Source: Alloalcanivorax gelatiniphagus (GTDB lineage Bacteria > Pseudomonadota > Gammaproteobacteria > Pseudomonadales > Alcanivoracaceae). From it: DNA of 64,000 nucleotides. The notes below the pieces were generated by a model. That model did no database searches. It was given only the letters and a program-made list of their open reading frames with translations, and was not told the origin of the DNA. Positions 62,874 through 64,000 of this stretch are shown piece by piece. Position numbers and translations under genes: made by a program. Numbering within the stretch: the first letter of the stretch is position 1; every line of letters begins with the position of its first letter. The stretch lies in NCBI RefSeq assembly GCF_005938655.1, contig NZ_VCQT01000022.1:186001-250000 (forward strand). Reading direction: 5' to 3'.

Positions 62874-64000
62874 ATGATTCGATGGATCGGCTATGGCCTG
62901 ATCATGGCCTGCTTGATATTAGCTGGGTGCGGCGGAGGGGGTTCCTCCGGCGGTGAGGAAGAGACGTCCGACCCCAGCCCTGGCGCCACCAACACCGCGC
63001 CGCTCGCGGACGCGGGCAAGGCCCAAAGCGTCAAAGTGGGCGATACCGTCACCCTCAATGCCTCTGAAAGCCACGACGAGGACGGCGACACCCTCACCTA
63101 CGCTTGGTCGTTGAGCGCCCAACCTGACGGCAGCGGCGCGGTCCTCGCGGACAGCGACACCGTCAAACCCACCTTCGTGGCTGACAGCGAGGGCGAGTAC
63201 ACCGCCGAGCTGATCGTAAATGACGGCCAGGTCGACAGTGAGCCCGCAACGGTCACCATCACAGCCACAATCGCCAACAGCCCACCCGTCGCCGATGCCG
63301 GCGCGGATCAATCCGTGAAGACCGGCGAGCCGGTGAACCTCGACGGATCCGCCAGCACGGACGCCGACGGCGACCTGCTCACCTACCAGTGGGCGCTCAC
63401 CGAGCAGCCAGGTGGCAGCGTGGCGTCCCTGTCGGACGCGAACACCGTCGATCCGTCATTCACGCCCGATGCGGACGGGGAGTACGTTCTCACGCTGACG
63501 GTTAGCGATGGCGAAGCAACAGGCGTGGCTGACGAGGTGACCATAACAGCGGCAACACCGAACAGCGCGCCGACGGCGGACGCCGGCGAAGACCAGAGCG
63601 TCCTTGTAAGCGACGTAGTGACGCTGAACGGGTCGGCAAGCGCCGATCCCGATGGCGACGCGCTGCTCTACTCCTGGCGCTTTGTGAGCCGCCCAGCGGG
63701 CAGCAGCGCGACCCTGCAGGATGCCGAAACGGTCAATCCCACGTTCACTGCCGACGTCGAAGGCGACTTCGTGATCGAGCTGCTCGTTGGCGACGGCGAA
63801 GTTGATAGCAATACCGACAACGTCACGGTGAGCGCCACGAAAGCCAATGTAAGGCCCGTGGCCGACGCAGGGGCGGATCAGTCTGTAGTGGAAGGCGATG
63901 TCGTCACTCTGGATGCGAGCGGCAGCTCAGACCCGGACGGCGGCACCCTCAGCTATCACTGGCGTTTCGTCTCCAAACCGTTCCAGGCCACGTCCGAGCT
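62874..64000 (+). CDS. PKD-repeat lipoprotein, 3' end outside the window
   Basis: Open from ATG 62874 (GGGAG upstream) to the window end, 375 codons. A type II signal with lipobox CLILAGCGG (Cys17) is followed by a Gly/Ser/Glu linker and at least four PKD (polycystic-kidney-disease-type beta-sandwich) repeats of about 93 residues, each opening ADAGxDQSV and containing SxDPDGDxLTYxW and a VSDGE-type strand. It is a surface or periplasmic lipoprotein, probably adhesive or carbohydrate-associated. Repeats differ at DNA level, unlike those of the giant protein. The C-terminal effector domain, if any, lies outside. Confidence 0.88.
   Translation, partial: MIRWIGYGLIMACLILAGCGGGGSSGGEEETSDPSPGATNTAPLADAGKAQSVKVGDTVTLNASESHDEDGDTLTYAWSLSAQPDGSGAVLADSDTVKPTFVADSEGEYTAELIVNDGQVDSEPATVTITATIANSPPVADAGADQSVKTGEPVNLDGSASTDADGDLLTYQWALTEQPGGSVASLSDANTVDPSFTPDADGEYVLTLTVSDGEATGVADEVTITAATPNSAPTADAGEDQSVLVSDVVTLNGSASADPDGDALLYSWRFVSRPAGSSATLQDAETVNPTFTADVEGDFVIELLVGDGEVDSNTDNVTVSATKANVRPVADAGADQSVVEGDVVTLDASGSSDPDGGTLSYHWRFVSKPFQATSE

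Overview
The window looks like chromosome of a high-GC marine-type gammaproteobacterium. The family mix (recC-recB-recD, ydbH-ynbE-ydbL, an OprF-like OmpA, MocR and LysE genes, Pseudomonas-style REP palindromes) suggests an Alcanivorax/Pseudomonas/Marinobacter-like host; the genus is an inference. About 39 kb of dense core chromosome (2.8-41.9 kb) lies between two genomic islands, each next to a tRNA locus and each carrying its own tyrosine integrase.

Island A (1-2.8 kb, running off the left edge) has a partial hypothetical gene, two small ORFs and a P4-type integrase beside an intact tRNA-Arg(CCU). The tRNA is followed by a 177-bp-period tandem duplication that carries its 5' end.

Core: a PLDc_N miniprotein, a membrane protein and cardiolipin synthase; a KamA-like radical SAM enzyme; a MocR regulator with an operator-like array, a GlxA-like gene remnant and a LysE exporter. 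Next is the most striking locus (9.6-27.3 kb, all on the minus strand): a 3,935-residue cell-surface protein with an N-terminal LEPR-x-LL motif and Ig/cadherin-like repeats, then a TolC-type lipoprotein, an RND-type adaptor, a GAF-HlyD adaptor and an M50 metalloprotease fused to a HlyD-like domain. The last four genes are translationally coupled. There is no ABC ATPase and no RTX or C-terminal type I signal. I read this as a dedicated, poorly described export or processing system for LEPR-x-LL giant proteins. It is followed by recCBD, an ompA-family gene and the ydbH-ynbE-ydbL envelope lipid-transport operon.

Island B (41.9 kb to the right edge) begins in a truncated tRNA-Pro(GGG) 3' half, preceded by three 156-bp repeats that each carry the tRNA tail and a terminator. 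Its integrase is followed by a truncated AbiEii-type toxin and a decayed IS3 element. A copper-detoxification block follows (DUF302, P-type ATPase, small membrane protein, APC permease with a His tail, CopB, multicopper oxidase, cupredoxin, PhoPQ-like two-component system). After that come a decayed IS21 element with a second IS3-like element nested in it, and plasmid/ICE-like accessory genes: a RadC-like protein, a broken DUF932 gene, an XRE repressor with an operator palindrome, and a PKD-repeat lipoprotein cut by the window end. No CRISPR array or rRNA was seen.
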